DNA of 64,000 nt from AP-15 sp963703665 (GTDB taxonomy: Bacteria > Pseudomonadota > Alphaproteobacteria > ATCC43930 > CGMCC-115725), in the NCBI GenBank assembly GCA_963703665.1, contig CAVPFB010000002.1:193053-257052 (forward strand), in the 5' to 3' direction. The notes under the pieces are model-generated. The model did no database searches and had not been told where the DNA came from. It saw nothing but the letters and a program-made list of their open reading frames with translations. Numbering within the stretch: the stretch's first letter is position 1; each line of letters starts with the position of its first letter. Below, one piece after another: positions 40,785 to 50,985 of this stretch. The translations under genes were made by a program, and so were the position numbers.

Positions 40785-41297
40785 ATGCGGATTATCCTGA
40801 GTTTTCTGACGCTGGTTGCGCTCGCCGCCTGCAGCGGCGCCGGGCCGCCATCGGCGTTGCCGGGCGATCAGACGCGCGCCTACTTTCCGGCGGGCGGCGT
40901 CGTCAACCAGATCGAGGTCTACGCAGTCGATCGCCTGGCCCTGCGCAGCGCCGAGCTGGCGGCTCCCGACGGCCATGGGACCCCGGCCTCGTCGGTCAGC
41001 GCCAACCCGGCGCCGACCGACACCGTCTCGCAGGAATTCCCGACCGGCCCCTCTGCCGGCGCCTTCGCCGTCGGCAGCATCGGGTCGAACGCGCTGTCGC
41101 CGGGGATCATCGGGGCGGCGCCGCAGACCCAGGCCAGATTGCTGGCCGTCGTCTCGACCGCATCGATTGCGCTGCCCGACCCGGTCGCCTATCGCCGCGA
41201 CTGGCAGCAATACCGGATCCGCCTGCGCTTCGGCCAACCGCCGGGCGAAGTCGAAACCCGCGAAATCGCCGCCCCGCAACCTCCGCCAGGCAACTGA
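40785..41297 (+). CDS. Small lipoprotein of unknown function
   Basis: This 170-residue protein starts MRIILSFLTLVALAACSGAG, a classic lipoprotein signal with the lipid-carrying cysteine at residue 16. The remainder has a region rich in Ala, Pro and Ser with conserved-looking VNQIEVYAVDRLALRSAEL at the start and YRRDWQQYRIRLRFGQPP near the end. I do not recognise the family. It is divergent from the MetX-like gene, with a 138-bp shared upstream region. Confidence 0.75.
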   Translation: MRIILSFLTLVALAACSGAGPPSALPGDQTRAYFPAGGVVNQIEVYAVDRLALRSAELAAPDGHGTPASSVSANPAPTDTVSQEFPTGPSAGAFAVGSIGSNALSPGIIGAAPQTQARLLAVVSTASIALPDPVAYRRDWQQYRIRLRFGQPPGEVETREIAAPQPPPGN

Positions 41298-41379
41298 ATT
41301 CACGTTCTGTTCTGGACATCTGTCGGTTGAGCCGATATCGCGGTGTCGGCTTGCCGCGATCCGAGATCGCCGATTGCCT

Positions 41380-42143
41380 TCAGCCGAAAAGCTGCAAGAA
41401 GCGTGGGCCGCGCGCCTCCGCACCGCACCGATCGAGCCGGTCATAGCGCTCACCGGAGCGGGACTGGTGCTCGGCGCCGGAACCGTGCTGGCCGGGCACA
41501 GCGCCAATCTCTGGGGGCCGCCCGCGATCGACATCAGCGGTAACGAGGAGCGCATTCTCGCGCTGCTGGCGGTCGCCTGTGGACGCGCGATCGGGCCGAA
41601 CGTGATCGACAACATCCGCCGGGCCAGCGAGCACGCTGCGCGCGGCGAGGTGCTCTCGCGCCGATCCATCTCGCCCGGGCGGGCTTGCCCAGGCTGGCTG
41701 ACCAAAAGACGCGGCACATCGGCTGTTTATCGGCGATGCCTTGCTCGACGATGGGCTCACCCCGCGCGATCTGCTGAAAGCCTGCGGTATTGATCCTTCC
41801 GTGCTGGATTGGGTCGGGAAGAACTTCAACACCGACGAGCCGCGCATTCCCGTCGGTAACCGCATCGAGAGCGGCGAGTGGACCAGCGACTACGGATCGG
41901 GCGTCACCCCGGTTGCGGCTCGGCAAATTCCCGACGAATACCGGACCGGCGATCCCGACAAGTTCTTCGACAGCCTATATGGCCCGGTTCACGCTCTCGC
42001 CCAGAGGCTTGGCATCGACAAGACTTGGCTCCTCGGCCTCGCCGCGCATGAGAGCGGCTATCTCGACCCCCATGACCGCGAGCTCAATGATCCTTTCGGT
42101 GTTACGCACGGCGGCGGCCAGACTGGAAGGAAAAGCGGGGACT
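41380..42143 (+). pseudogene. Decayed gene for a protein with a lysozyme/glucosaminidase-like domain
   Basis: Two frames carry pieces of one protein. The first (to about 41690) reads NEERILALLAVACGRAIGPN and VIDNIRRASEHAARGEV. The second from 41741 reads LDDGLTPRDLLKACGIDPSV, DEPRIPVGNRIESGEWTS, then LYGPVHALAQRLGIDKTWLL, AHESGYLDPHDRELNDPFGV. The last part resembles the catalytic start of glucosaminidase-type peptidoglycan hydrolases, but it breaks off after THGGG into unrelated sequence. Proteins with the DEPR.P.G....G.WTS linker are frequent accessory genes in alphaproteobacteria. It has a frameshift and is truncated, so it is probably dead. Confidence 0.5.
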
Positions 42144-42595
42144 TGATGAATGCCCGCTTGCTTACAAAATGGACGGCTTACCTCTTGCTCATCCTGGTTC
42201 TTTGCGGGCAGATGCCGATACCGAATGCACGACAATATCGAAATATTGATTTACGAGTTTTCCGTAGATATCCCGCCCGTGTGCGGAGCTTACGCTCGGA
42301 TTCGTGCGATGAATTAGCCCGATCGAAAGTTGTGGTCCTTGGCCGTCGCCCCGACGATCGCTCGGCTTATCGCCATTTCCGCTTCAAACGGTCAGCAGGA
42401 GATGCGGATAGACTTGCAAAAGATCATCGCCGCGGCGGTTTCGGTAGCTTCAATCTCCTCATAAAACCCCGCTCATCGCACCGACCTAATCACCACCCAG
42501 GCGCGCTACGCTGCCGACCTGCGCGTCTTTCGCCGGGTTCTGCCCGGTATCTGGGTGCACCCCGACGGCCCGCACATTACTGAGCACTCGGCCGG
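42144..42595 (+). other. Gene-free stretch with possible remnants
   Basis: No complete gene is seen here. The base composition is more AT-rich around 42150-42450 than on either side. A short hydrophobic frame begins at 42146 (MNARLLTKWTAYLLLILVL) and could be a remnant or a chance ORF. The last 110 bases read ITTQARYAADLRVFRRVLPG to a stop at 42599, resembling the end of some larger protein that has lost its start. I take the region as debris following the decayed hydrolase. Confidence 0.4.
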
Positions 42596-43786
42596 CTAAT
42601 TCCCGCCGGTCTGCGCCCAGGCGAGCAGGCGGTCGAGAAAGGCGGCGCCGGCGGCGAGCTCGTCGCGGGTAATGAACTCGTTTGGCTGGTGGGCGACCGC
42701 GATCGAGCCCGGGCCGCAGATCACCGCCGGGATGCCGGCCGATTGGAACAGGCCGGCTTCGGTGGCAAAGGCGATCGTCGTCGCTCTCGTTGGCGCCGGT
42801 GAGCTCGCGGGCCAGCGCCTCGGCCGGCGAGGCCGGGTCGGCAACCAGCGGCGGCACCAATGCCATGACCTCGGTCGCGACCGCGGCCTGCGCATGCCCG
42901 GCGCGCAGCCGCGGCAGCAGATCGGCCGTCGACGAAATCCTCGATCCGGCGCTGCAACGCCGCACCATCTTCGCCGGGGACCGGGCGGAACTCCCATTCG
43001 AAGACGCAGTCGCGGGCGATGATGTTGACCGCGGTGCCGCCGTCGATCCGGCCGATGTTGAAGCTCGTATAGGGCGGGTCGAAGCGGCTGTCGGCGCCGG
43101 CGGCAGCCCGGCACTCGGCGGCGAGCCGGCCGATCTCGGCGATGATCTCGGCCGCCGCGGCGATCGCGTTGACGCCGCGCTCGGGCGTGCTCGAATGCGC
43201 CTCGTGCCCGATGACCCGGGTGCGCAGGAAATGGATGCCCTTATGCGCGTTGGCGACCTGCATCTCGGTCGGCTCGCCGATGATCGCGAGGCGCGGGCGC
43301 GCCATGCCCTCCGGCAAGGCTGCGGATCAGCGCGGGCACGCCAAGGCAGCCGACCTCCTCGTCGTAGCTCAACGCCAGATGCAGCGGGACCGCGAGCGGC
43401 CGGCCAATGCCTGCGGCACCAGTGCCAGGCAGAGCGCGATAAACCCCTTCATATCGGCGGTGCCGCGCCCGTAAAGCCGGCCAGGCTCTCGATCCGCTGG
43501 GCGGCTTCGAGGCGGAACGGGTCGCTGTCCCAGGCCTGGCCCGTCGACCGGCACGACATCGGTGTGACCGGACAGGATGATGCCGCCGCGCTCGCCGAGC
43601 CGTCCCGGCGCCGATCGTGGCAAACAAATTCGCCTTGGTGCCCTCGCCGTTGCGGGTCAGGTGGCTCGCGATGCCGTAGCCGTCGAGATAGTCGGCGACC
43701 CAATCGATCAGCGCCAAGTTCGACTTTGCCGAGACCGTGTCGAAAGCGACGAGCCGCTCCAGGATCGCGACCGTCGCATCGCTCAT
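42596..43786 (-). pseudogene. argE: Acetylornithine deacetylase (M20 family), many frameshifts
   Basis: This zinc-dependent deacylase of arginine synthesis or a related M20 amidohydrolase starts MSDATVAILERLVAFDTVSA. Family blocks appear in order but in changing frames: IILSGHTDVVPVDG (zinc His), YGRGTADMKGFIALCLALVP (zinc Asp), ALSYDEEVGCLGVP (catalytic Glu pair), IIGEPTEMQVANAHKG, GHEAHSSTPERGVNAI, and finally AGIPAVICGPGSIAVAHQPN. About seven single-base shifts in 1.2 kb are needed to join them. Conservation of every block argues for sequence errors, though the density is much higher than in the intact genes nearby. Confidence 0.8.
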
Positions 43787-43804
43787 TTCCGCCGCGGCCC
43801 CAAG

Positions 43805-44462
43805 TCAGACGTTGGCGAGCTTGGCGCCGCCCGGCGTGCCGATCATCGACAGCACCTCGCGCCGGCTCGTCGGGTCGTTGCGGAAGACGCCGAGCATGCG
43901 GCTCGTCACCATCGTGACGCCGGGCTTGTGCACGCCGCGGGTCGTCATGCACTGGTGCGCCGCCTCGATGACCACGGCCGACTCCCTTGGGCTGCAGCAC
44001 CTCGTCGAGGGTGTTGGCGATCTGCGCCGTCATCTTTTCCTGGATCTGCAGCCGCTTGGCATAGACGTCGACGAGCCGCGCCAGCTTCGAGATGCCGACG
44101 ACGCGGTTGTTCGGCAGATAGGCGACATGGACCTTGCCGATGATCGGGGCGATGTGGTGCTCGCAATGCGACTCGAAGCGGATGTCCTTCAGCACGACGA
44201 TCTCGTCGTAGCCGTCGGTCTCCTCAAAGGTGCGCTGCAACAGCGCCACCGGGTCGTCGTCGTAGCCGCTGAAAAATTCGCGATAAGAGCGGACGACGCG
44301 GTCGGGGGTGCCGAGCAGCCCTTCGCGCTCGGGGTCGTCGCCGGCCCAGCGAATCAAGGTGCGCACCGCCTCCTCGGCCTCGGCGCGGCTCGGTCGGGCC
44401 GCAGCGATCGGGTCCGAGCGGGGTTGAGACATGGACAGCGGCGGCACGAGAAGTTGCGACAT
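43805..44462 (-). pseudogene. folE: GTP cyclohydrolase I, one frameshift
   Basis: This is the first enzyme of folate synthesis. The sequence shows REGLLGTPDRVVRSYREFF, FESHCEHHIAPIIGKVHVAY (zinc ligands Cys and His), NNRVVGISKLARLVDVYAKR and LQIQEKMTAQIANTLDEVL. An extra G near 43978 shifts the frame; the remainder continues VAVVIEAAHQCMTTRGVHKP to the stop at 43805. An essential gene with one extra base in a G/C run suggests an assembly error. The start is at 44462 or 44432. It lies between argE and apaG. Confidence 0.88.
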
Positions 44463-44528
44463 CAAATTTCTCTTTGGTGGTTTCGAGGTTGCGAGCGGCT
44501 GAACCGGCGCGACGGCGCGCCGCGGCGC

Positions 44529-44921
44529 TCAATTGAGCCGGACGGCCTGATGCGGGCTGTCGAGCGAGAACGCCGGAATGCGCACCGAGAAGCTCTCGCC
44601 GCCGCGCGTCTCCATCTCGTAGCTGCCGACCATGATGCCGGACGGCGTCGGCAGCGGCGTGCCGCTCGTATATTCGAAGCTTTCGCCGGGGCCCAGAACC
44701 GGCTGCTCGCCGACGACGCCGGGCCCGCGCACTTCCTGGATCTGGCCGCGGCCGTCGGTGATCTTCCAATGCCGCCGGCGCAGCTGCACCGTCTCCTGGC
44801 CGCGGTTCTCGATGCGCACGTGATAGGCCCAGACATAGTGGTCTTCAGCCGGCGAGGACTGGTCCTCGCGGTAGAGAGGCTTGACCGTGACGATGATCGA
44901 TCGGGTGGTTTCCGAGTACAT
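44529..44921 (-). CDS. apaG: ApaG (Co2+/Mg2+ efflux-linked protein)
   Basis: This 130-residue beta-sandwich protein of the ApaG/DUF525 family has the segments VWAYHVRIENRGQETVQLRR, HWKITDGRGQIQEVRGPGVV, GEQPVLGPGESFEYTSGTPL and MVGSYEMETRGGESFSVRIP, which are the conserved core. The ATG at 44921 is preferred over a TTG two codons earlier. The biochemical role is unclear, although nucleotide or pyrophosphate binding has been proposed for the family. It lies upstream of folE. Confidence 0.95.
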   Translation of the reverse strand: MYSETTRSIIVTVKPLYREDQSSPAEDHYVWAYHVRIENRGQETVQLRRRHWKITDGRGQIQEVRGPGVVGEQPVLGPGESFEYTSGTPLPTPSGIMVGSYEMETRGGESFSVRIPAFSLDSPHQAVRLN

Positions 44922-45014
44922 GGTCAATCGTCCTCACTGTCATTGTCGGCGCGCCGGATGGCGCCGCCGCTGTCGTGATCGGCCCGAACAATGTCGGCCG
45001 AGCGCCGAAAGCCG

Positions 45015-45904
45015 TCAAGATCGCCGGGCTGGCGCCAACAGGTCGAGCACCCGCTCGTCGACGAGCTGGCGCGAACCCTGCGAGCCGATCGGCTGGATGC
45101 AGACATGGTCGGCGCCGGCGTCCCAGTGCTGCCTCGATGCGGGCGCGGATCGCGGCTTCGTCGCCCCAGGCGACGATCGCGTCGATAAACCGGTCCGACC
45201 CGCCGCCGGCGAGGTCGGCATCGGAAAAACCCTGGCCGCGCCAGGCGTTGACGTAATTTTCGAGCTGCAGATAGTGCGACAGCGCCTCGCGGCGCCGCGC
45301 GCCGCGCCGTCGCCGGGTCGGTTTCGAGCAACACCCAGACCTCCGGGCACAGCAATTTGCCGGCGCCGAGGATCACGCGCGCCTCGGCGGTGTGCTCGGC
45401 CGTCGTGTTGTAGGGGTGCGCGCCGTCGGCGAGTTCGCGCCGACAGCTTCATCATCCTCGGCCCGAGTGCCGCGACCACGGTCGGCGGGGTCTCGCGCGG
45501 CGGCGGCGCCTGATAGGGCGCCTCGCGCATCGCCTTGAGATAGGCGCGCATCGTCGCGACCGGCTTGCCGTAGGTGTGGCCGCGCAGCCCCTCGACCATC
45601 GGCCGATGCGACACGCCGACGCCGAGCAGAAAGCGGCCGTCCGACTGCTCGGCCAGTGCCCGCTGGCCGTTCGCCATCGCCATCGGGTCGCGGGCATAGA
45701 TGTTGGCGATGCCGGTGGCGACGATCAGCCTCTGCGTGTTGGCGAGCAGCCACGACGGACATGCACCAGCGCATTGCGCCCGCGGCTCTCGGGCAGCCAC
45801 AGCGCGCCGTAGCCCCAGGCTTCGACCCGCTTGGCGAAGGCCGCCGCCGCCGCCGCGGTCATCCGGTCCATCGACACCCAAACCCCGAGCTTGCCCAGTT
45901 CCAT
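45015..45904 (-). pseudogene. Luciferase-like (LLM) flavin oxidoreductase, several frameshifts
   Basis: The start at 45904 reads MELGKLGVWVSMDRMTAAAA and EAWGYGALWLPESRGRNALV, typical of the F420/flavin-dependent LLM family. After a shift the text continues IVATGIANIYARDPMAMANG, RFLLGVGVSHRPMVEGLRG. After further shifts come KLLCPEVWVLLETDPATARR, SDRFIDAIVAWGDEAAIRAR and the end GADHVCIQPIGSQGSRQLVD. At least four one-base shifts are required. Substrate and cofactor (F420 or FMN) cannot be told. Confidence 0.75.
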
Positions 45905-45999
45905 CGCCGACCCCCGTGCCCATTCCCGTGCCGACGAGACGCGGCGCCAGTGTGAATGGCGAACGCAGCCGGCGTCCAGACCAGCTCCCTCCGCCCCGC

Positions 46000-47148
46000 T
46001 CAGAGGGTCAGCGCCGGCAGGTCGATCCAGCGCCGCTCGCGGTCGCTCCGATAACAGGCCTCGGCGAGCTGCACGCCCTTGGCGCCTTCGACGAGCGGCG
46101 ACGGAAACGGCCCGTCCTCGGCGACATGGCGCAGAAACAATTCCCAGCCGGCGCGATAGCTGCTGCGGAACGGCTCGATTTCCGGCATCTCCTGCCACTG
46201 CTCGTCGAACACCATCGTCTGCGGGCGCTCGGCATCAAAGAACGGCTTTGGCGTCGCGAGGAGCGGCTGGATAAAGCAGCGGTGCAGCCCGCACACCGCC
46301 GAGCCCAAGCTGCCGTCGACCTGGATCTGCAGCAGATCGTCGCGCTTGACCCGGCTCGCCCAGGACGAGCTGACCTGCGCCAACACTCCGCCCGCGAGCT
46401 CGAAAGTGGCAACGGCGTGGTCCTCGACATCGACGGCGTAGGGCTTACCGCCCTCGTCGCGGCGCGTCGGGATCGCCGTCGTGCAGCGGCACGAGACCGA
46501 GCTGATCTCGCCTAGGAGCCGGTCGAAGACATAGCGCCAATGGGCGAACATATCGAGGACGAGGCCGCCGCCGGTCTCGCGCCGATAGTTCCAGCTCGGC
46601 CGCTGCGCCGGATAGAGCTCGCCGTCGAACACCCACCAGCCAAAATCGAGCCGCACCGACAATACCCGGCCGAAAAAGCCGGACTGGCAGAGCTTCGCCA
46701 TCTTGCGCAGACCGGGCAGAAACAATTTGTCCTGGACGACGCCGTTCTTCAGGCCGGCGCGTTCGGCGCGGCGCGCCAGGTCGAGCGCTTCGTCCAAGGT
46801 CGGCGCGATCGGCTTTTCGAGATAGAGGTGCTTGCCGGCGGTGATCGCCGCGGCGGCGCGCTGCGGCCGGCCGCCGGTTGCGGTCGCATCGAAATAGATC
46901 GCGATATCGCGGTCGGCGAGACACGCGTCACGATCGGTGCTCCATTTGAGGCCACCCTGCGCCGCCGCCAGCGCCGCGAGTTTCTGCGGGTTGCGGCCGA
47001 GCAATACCGGCTCCGGCACGAGACGCTCGCCATTGCCGAGCGGCAGTCCGCCCTCGCCGCGGATCGCCATCAGCGAGCGCAGATGCTGGGTCGTGCCGAG
47101 CCGCCCGGTGGCGCCCTCGACGACGATGCCGATCGTGCGTGTGGTCAT
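46000..47148 (-). CDS. Gfo/Idh/MocA family NAD(P)-dependent oxidoreductase
   Basis: This 382-residue protein has an N-terminal nucleotide-binding fold (TIGIVVEGATGRLGTTQH, DIAIYFDATATGGRPQRAAA) and the family EKP motif (KHLYLEKPIAPTLDEALDLA). A C-terminal alpha/beta domain contains WNYRRETGGGLVLDMFAHWR and VDVEDHAVATFELAGG. It looks like a sugar or polyol dehydrogenase, but the substrate cannot be predicted. It is intact, unlike the genes on either side. Confidence 0.88.
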   Translation of the reverse strand: MTTRTIGIVVEGATGRLGTTQHLRSLMAIRGEGGLPLGNGERLVPEPVLLGRNPQKLAALAAAQGGLKWSTDRDACLADRDIAIYFDATATGGRPQRAAAAITAGKHLYLEKPIAPTLDEALDLARRAERAGLKNGVVQDKLFLPGLRKMAKLCQSGFFGRVLSVRLDFGWWVFDGELYPAQRPSWNYRRETGGGLVLDMFAHWRYVFDRLLGEISSVSCRCTTAIPTRRDEGGKPYAVDVEDHAVATFELAGGVLAQVSSSWASRVKRDDLLQIQVDGSLGSAVCGLHRCFIQPLLATPKPFFDAERPQTMVFDEQWQEMPEIEPFRSSYRAGWELFLRHVAEDGPFPSPLVEGAKGVQLAEACYRSDRERRWIDLPALTL

Positions 47149-47172
47149 GCCAGGGCTCCGCTCGACTGCCCG

Positions 47173-47257
47173 CCCTCACCCGCCTCGCTGCGCTCAGCCC
47201 TCTCTCCCGCAATGCGGGAGAGGCGGGACCCAGCCCGAAGGGATGGGTGGGTGAGGG
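47173..47257. repeat. Long palindromic intergenic repeat
   Basis: CCCTCACCC at the left end and GGGTGAGGG at the right end pair with each other; inside, CTCTCCCGC and GCGGGAGAG form a second stem around AAT. The whole fits the CCCTCACCC...CTCTCCCGC.GCGGGAGAG...GGGTGAGGG repeat found many times between genes in alphaproteobacteria. It lies between the aminotransferase and Gfo/Idh genes and would form a hairpin in their transcript. Confidence 0.75.
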
Positions 47258-47294
47258 TCGAGGTCGGTTCGCATGGCGAAAGCGGCCGGGAGGC

Positions 47295-48645
47295 TCACCC
47301 GGTAGCGGCGAGGATCGCCTCGCGCAGGATCTCGGGGATCCGGTCGATGGTGTCGGTTGGGGTCATCAGCGGCGGGGCCACGCAGATCGTGTCGCCGATC
47401 GGCGGGTCGGCGCTGCCCGCGCGCAGCCGCGGCAAGAGGCCGCGCGCCATCGCCTCGCGGGTGATCTTCGGCCCGAGCCCGAGTGCCGGCGCCTTGGTGC
47501 CCTTGTCCTTCACCAGCTCGACCCCGCACATCATGCCGATGCCGCGCACATCGCCGACCGCCGGCAGGTCGCGCAGCCCTTCGAGACCCGCGAGCAGCCG
47601 CTTGCCGATGACCGCGGCGCGCTCGACCAGCCCCTCCTCCTCGATGATCTCGACATTGCGCAGGCCCACGGCACAGCACACCGGATGCCCGGAATAGGTC
47701 GCGGCGTGCATGAATTTGCGGTCGGCGGGCGCGCTCTCGATCGCCTCGTGCACCTGTTTCGAGGCGATGACCCCGCCCAACGGCAGATAGCCGCTCGTCA
47801 CACCCTTGGCGAACGAGACGAGGTCGGGCTCGACCCCCCAATGGCCGAGCGCGAACCAGCGTCCGGTGCGGCCGAACCCGGTGATGACCTCGTCGGCGAT
47901 CAACAGGATGTGGTGGCGATCGCAGATCTCGCGCAGCAGCGGAAAATAAGAGGGCGGCGGCACCATGACCCCGCCCGCACCCATGACCGGCTCGGCGATC
48001 ACTGCGGCGACGGTGTCCGGCACCTTCGGCCAGGATCGCCTGCTCGACCGCCTCGGCCGCACCGGCGCCAGGCTCGGCGTTGCCCTGCCAGCGATAGGCG
48101 TAGGGCGGCGGCACCTGGATGAAGCCGGGGATCAGCGGCCCGAACATCTTGTGGTAGGCGGCCATGCCGGTGGCGCTCATCGCCGCCATCGTCACCCCGT
48201 GATAGGCGTGGATGCGCGAGATGATCTTGGTCTTGCCGGGCTTGTCCTTGACCTTCCAGTAATAGCGGGCGAATTTGAACGCGGATTCATTGGATTCCGC
48301 GCCGGCGGTGGTGAAATAGACCGCGGCGGAGTTCGCGTAGGCGTGGCCGACGATCTTTTCGGCGAGCCGCACCGCCGGTTCGTTGGTGGCGCCGATATAG
48401 GCCGAGGCGAAGGCGATGCGGCGCATCTGGGCGGCCGCGGCGTCGGCGAGCTCGCCCCTGCCGTGGCCGACGTTGACGTTCCACAGCCCCGACAGGCTGT
48501 CGATGTATTGGCGGCCATCGGCGTCGTACAGCATCGCGCCCTTGCCCTCGACGACGACCAGCGGCTGGCGGTGATCATCGGGATGGTGCAGCGGGTGAAC
48601 CAGATAGCGCCGGTCGTTCTCGATCAGCTGGGTGGTGCCGTCCAT
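47295..48645 (-). pseudogene. Class III (omega-type) aminotransferase, one frameshift
   Basis: This PLP-dependent aminotransferase is about 450 residues. It starts MDGTTQLIENDRRYLVHPLH and has the omega-transaminase stretches YIDSLSGLWNVNVGHGRGEL, YFTTAGAESNESAFKFARYY and IHAYHGVTMAAMSATG. After a one-base shift near 48030 it continues AAVIAEPVMGAGGVMVPPP, LLIADEVITGFGRTGRWFA and the PLP lysine in DLVSFAKGVTSGYLPLGGV. The amino acceptor and donor cannot be named. With the MlrC-type and Gfo/Idh genes in the same direction it may belong to a catabolic operon. Confidence 0.85.
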
Positions 48646-48912
48646 GTCCTGCTCCTCGAACGCGTGCCTCTCGCCGACACCCTAGCCGCGGCGCCCATGC
48701 CGCGACAACCGCGCCGTTGCCGTCGCTCGGCGGGCGGCTCCGCTTGCCCGGTCCGGCTCCGATCGCCCGACCCCAAATCATCGCCGGACAGCGGGCGAGC
48801 TCATCAACCGATTTCCGCTTGCTTAAAGACCCGCCGCTGCGCCAGCATGCGCCGGCTTTTCGGACAAGCCGGTCGAGCCTGCAGGCGATCGGCCAAAATA
48901 CCAGGAGGAAAC

Positions 48913-49140
48913 GTGACACGACCCCGCGCTGCCGATGATTTCGCGACGATCCATGCACGCCTGGAGGAGCTGCGCCGCGAGCGCGACCAGGCGGCAAAGC
49001 AGGATGGCCCGGGCGATGACGGTTCGGATCGAATGGGCGGAAGGCTGCTCGGCACTGCCGAAGGTCGCCAGCGGCCCGAACGAAACGGCTGGCTGACGGT
49101 CTCGGCCGGCCGCCGCAACAGCCCGGGACGAGCACACTAG
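48913..49140 (+). CDS. Small charged protein of unknown function
   Basis: A GTG with AGGAGG four bases upstream opens a 75-residue frame starting MTRPRAADDFATIHARLEEL and RRERDQAAKQDG. The N-terminal helix (RAADDFA.I.ARLEELRRER) is a pattern I have seen in many small proteins of rhizobia and relatives, followed by a variable Gly/Arg-rich end. It is convergent with the MlrC-type gene, which ends six bases away. Its function is not known. Confidence 0.6.
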   Translation: MTRPRAADDFATIHARLEELRRERDQAAKQDGPGDDGSDRMGGRLLGTAEGRQRPERNGWLTVSAGRRNSPGRAH

Positions 49141-49146
49141 CAGGGG

Positions 49147-50642
49147 TCAGCGGTTTGGCCGGTCGAGCGGGTAGATCGGGCGTCTGACCTTCCGGAAATT
49201 GAGCTGCCCGTAATCCGAGGTGCACACCCCCACCCCGGCACAGTCGACGACGGCGCTCGCCAGCTTGCCCAGCCCCGCCCGCCAATGGATGCGGCTCTTC
49301 AGCATGACATAGCGCTTTTGCGTCGGGTCGATGCCGAGAGCCAGCAGACAGTTCAGATCGGAAGGCTCGACATGGCGCGAGATCAGCACGATCTCGACCG
49401 TGCCGGTATCGAGCACCACCGCCGGCCCCATATCCATCGCGACGCCGCGCCCCATCGGGCCGCGGTTTTTGTACCGCCCGTTGGAGATCGTCTTGACCCG
49501 GCCGGTCACGCTCAAGGGCGGGCTCGGTTCCGGGATCGCCGGCATCGCGATCTTGCCGCCGATCGACAAATTCACTTGCGCGCCGATGCCGGCGGCGATC
49601 GCCTGCTGCACCGCTTCGGGGTCGTAGATCGCGAAAGCGGCCACGTCGGCGAGACCCTGGCGCAGGATCTCGGCCAATACGACGGTCGTGTCCATCGTCC
49701 CGCCCGAGGCGCAATTGTCGTAATGGTCGAGCAATACGACCGGACCTTCGCCCGGCTGCGGCGGCGGCATCGCTTTGGCGCGGGCGACCGATTCTTGCAG
49801 TGGCTCGATCTGGTAGACGAAGGCTTCGCGCTCGACCCAGGCGCGGTCGAGCAGCTCGTCGCGCAGCCGTTCGGCCAATCTCGCGATCGCCGTCGGTGAC
49901 CACCACAGCCGAGAGCCCGGCATTGGCGATGTCGGCGTGCGGAAAGCCGGTAAAGAGGCTGGCGGCCAGGGCGCCCTCGGCGGTCATCGCCGCGCAGCGA
50001 TGCTGCAATTCCCGGTTCGGATGGTCGTCGGTGCCCTGGCGCATGACATGCGGCAGCATCGGCTGATTGCCCCAGGCCATCACCGGCCGGACCTCACGGC
50101 GGATCGCGCGCAGCAGGATCTCGCCGGCGAGCCGCGCGGTCTCGTAAGTGTCGACATGCGGGTAGGTGCGGTAGCCGGTGACGACGGTCGCATTGGCGAC
50201 GATCTCGTCGTAGAGGTTGGCATGCATGTCGAGCGAAACCGCGATTGGGGTCGCCGGGTCGATCGCGCGCAGCCGCTTCAGGAATTGCCCCTCGCCGTCC
50301 TCGAGGCTTTGCGTCACCATCGCGCCGTGCAGATCGAGCATGATGCCGTCGAACCCGCCCCTTTCGACCGCGGCGCAGATGCAGTCGGTGATCTCGGTAT
50401 AGGCGGCGTCCTCGACCGGCCCGCTCGGCGGCGCGCCCGGCGGCGATCGGCAATACGATTTCCGCTCCCTCGCGCTGCGCCAGATCGAGATAGGCGCCGA
50501 GCCCGGTGCCGGTGCCGCGATAGGCGCGGGTCGCCGCCTCGCCATAAAGCGGACCCGGCCCATGCCCAAACCGCGCCAGCGGCGTCGGCACCGGCGAAAA
50601 GGTGTTGGTCTCGTGCTTCATCATCGCGATCAACAGGCGCAT
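49147..50642 (-). pseudogene. M81 family (MlrC-type) metallopeptidase, two frameshifts
   Basis: This zinc-dependent peptidase or amidohydrolase is related to microcystinase MlrC. It starts MRLLIAMMKHETNTFSPVPT. After a shift near 50437 it continues FDGIMLDLHGAMVTQSLEDG, PIAVSLDMHANLYDEIVANA and GYRTYPHVDTYETARLAGE; the acidic and histidine residues of these blocks are the metal ligands of the family. After a shift near 49893 it ends with VVLLDHYDNCASGGTMDTTV, RGPMGRGVAMDMGPAVVLDT. Natural substrates of chromosomal copies are unknown. Confidence 0.85.
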
Positions 50643-50736
50643 GTCGAAACCTCCATGGCTCGGACGGTTATGTCCCTTCTGGACGCAGGCCGCAATTATG
50701 GCTACATCTATGGCTATAAACCGAGGAGATCTTGCC

Positions 50737-50985
50737 GTGACCGCCTACAGCGTCGCCGACGCCAAGAACAGTCTTCCGAAGCTGATCGACCGGGCGCTTC
50801 AGGGCGAGGAGGTCGTCATTACGCGCCATGGCAAGCCGGTCGCCGAGCTGAAGTCTTTGAAACAGCCGCCCGCGCCCTCCAAGGGAACGTACGAGTGGCT
50901 GCGCTCGCGCCGAGATGCTCGCCCCGGCGTTGGCCTGACTTCGGTGGAGATTCTGGACCTGCTCTACGAGCCGGAGGATTGTTGA
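50737..50985 (+). CDS. Antitoxin of Phd/YefM family
   Basis: This 82-residue antitoxin begins at a GTG with GAGGAG nine bases upstream. It contains the Phd core YSVADAKNSLPKLIDRALQG, EEVVITRHGKPVAELK, then a C-terminal toxin-wrapping tail (GLTSVEILDLLYEPEDC). Its stop overlaps the toxin start, so the pair is translationally coupled. Upstream frames open to 50602 but lack similarity. Confidence 0.88.
   Translation: MTAYSVADAKNSLPKLIDRALQGEEVVITRHGKPVAELKSLKQPPAPSKGTYEWLRSRRDARPGVGLTSVEILDLLYEPEDC

Noticed and set aside
40647..41717. Long upstream extension of the MetX-like gene to 41717
   Set aside because: The extension overlaps the lipoprotein gene on the other strand and has no MetX similarity. 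The ATG at 40646 has a strong GAGGAG site.
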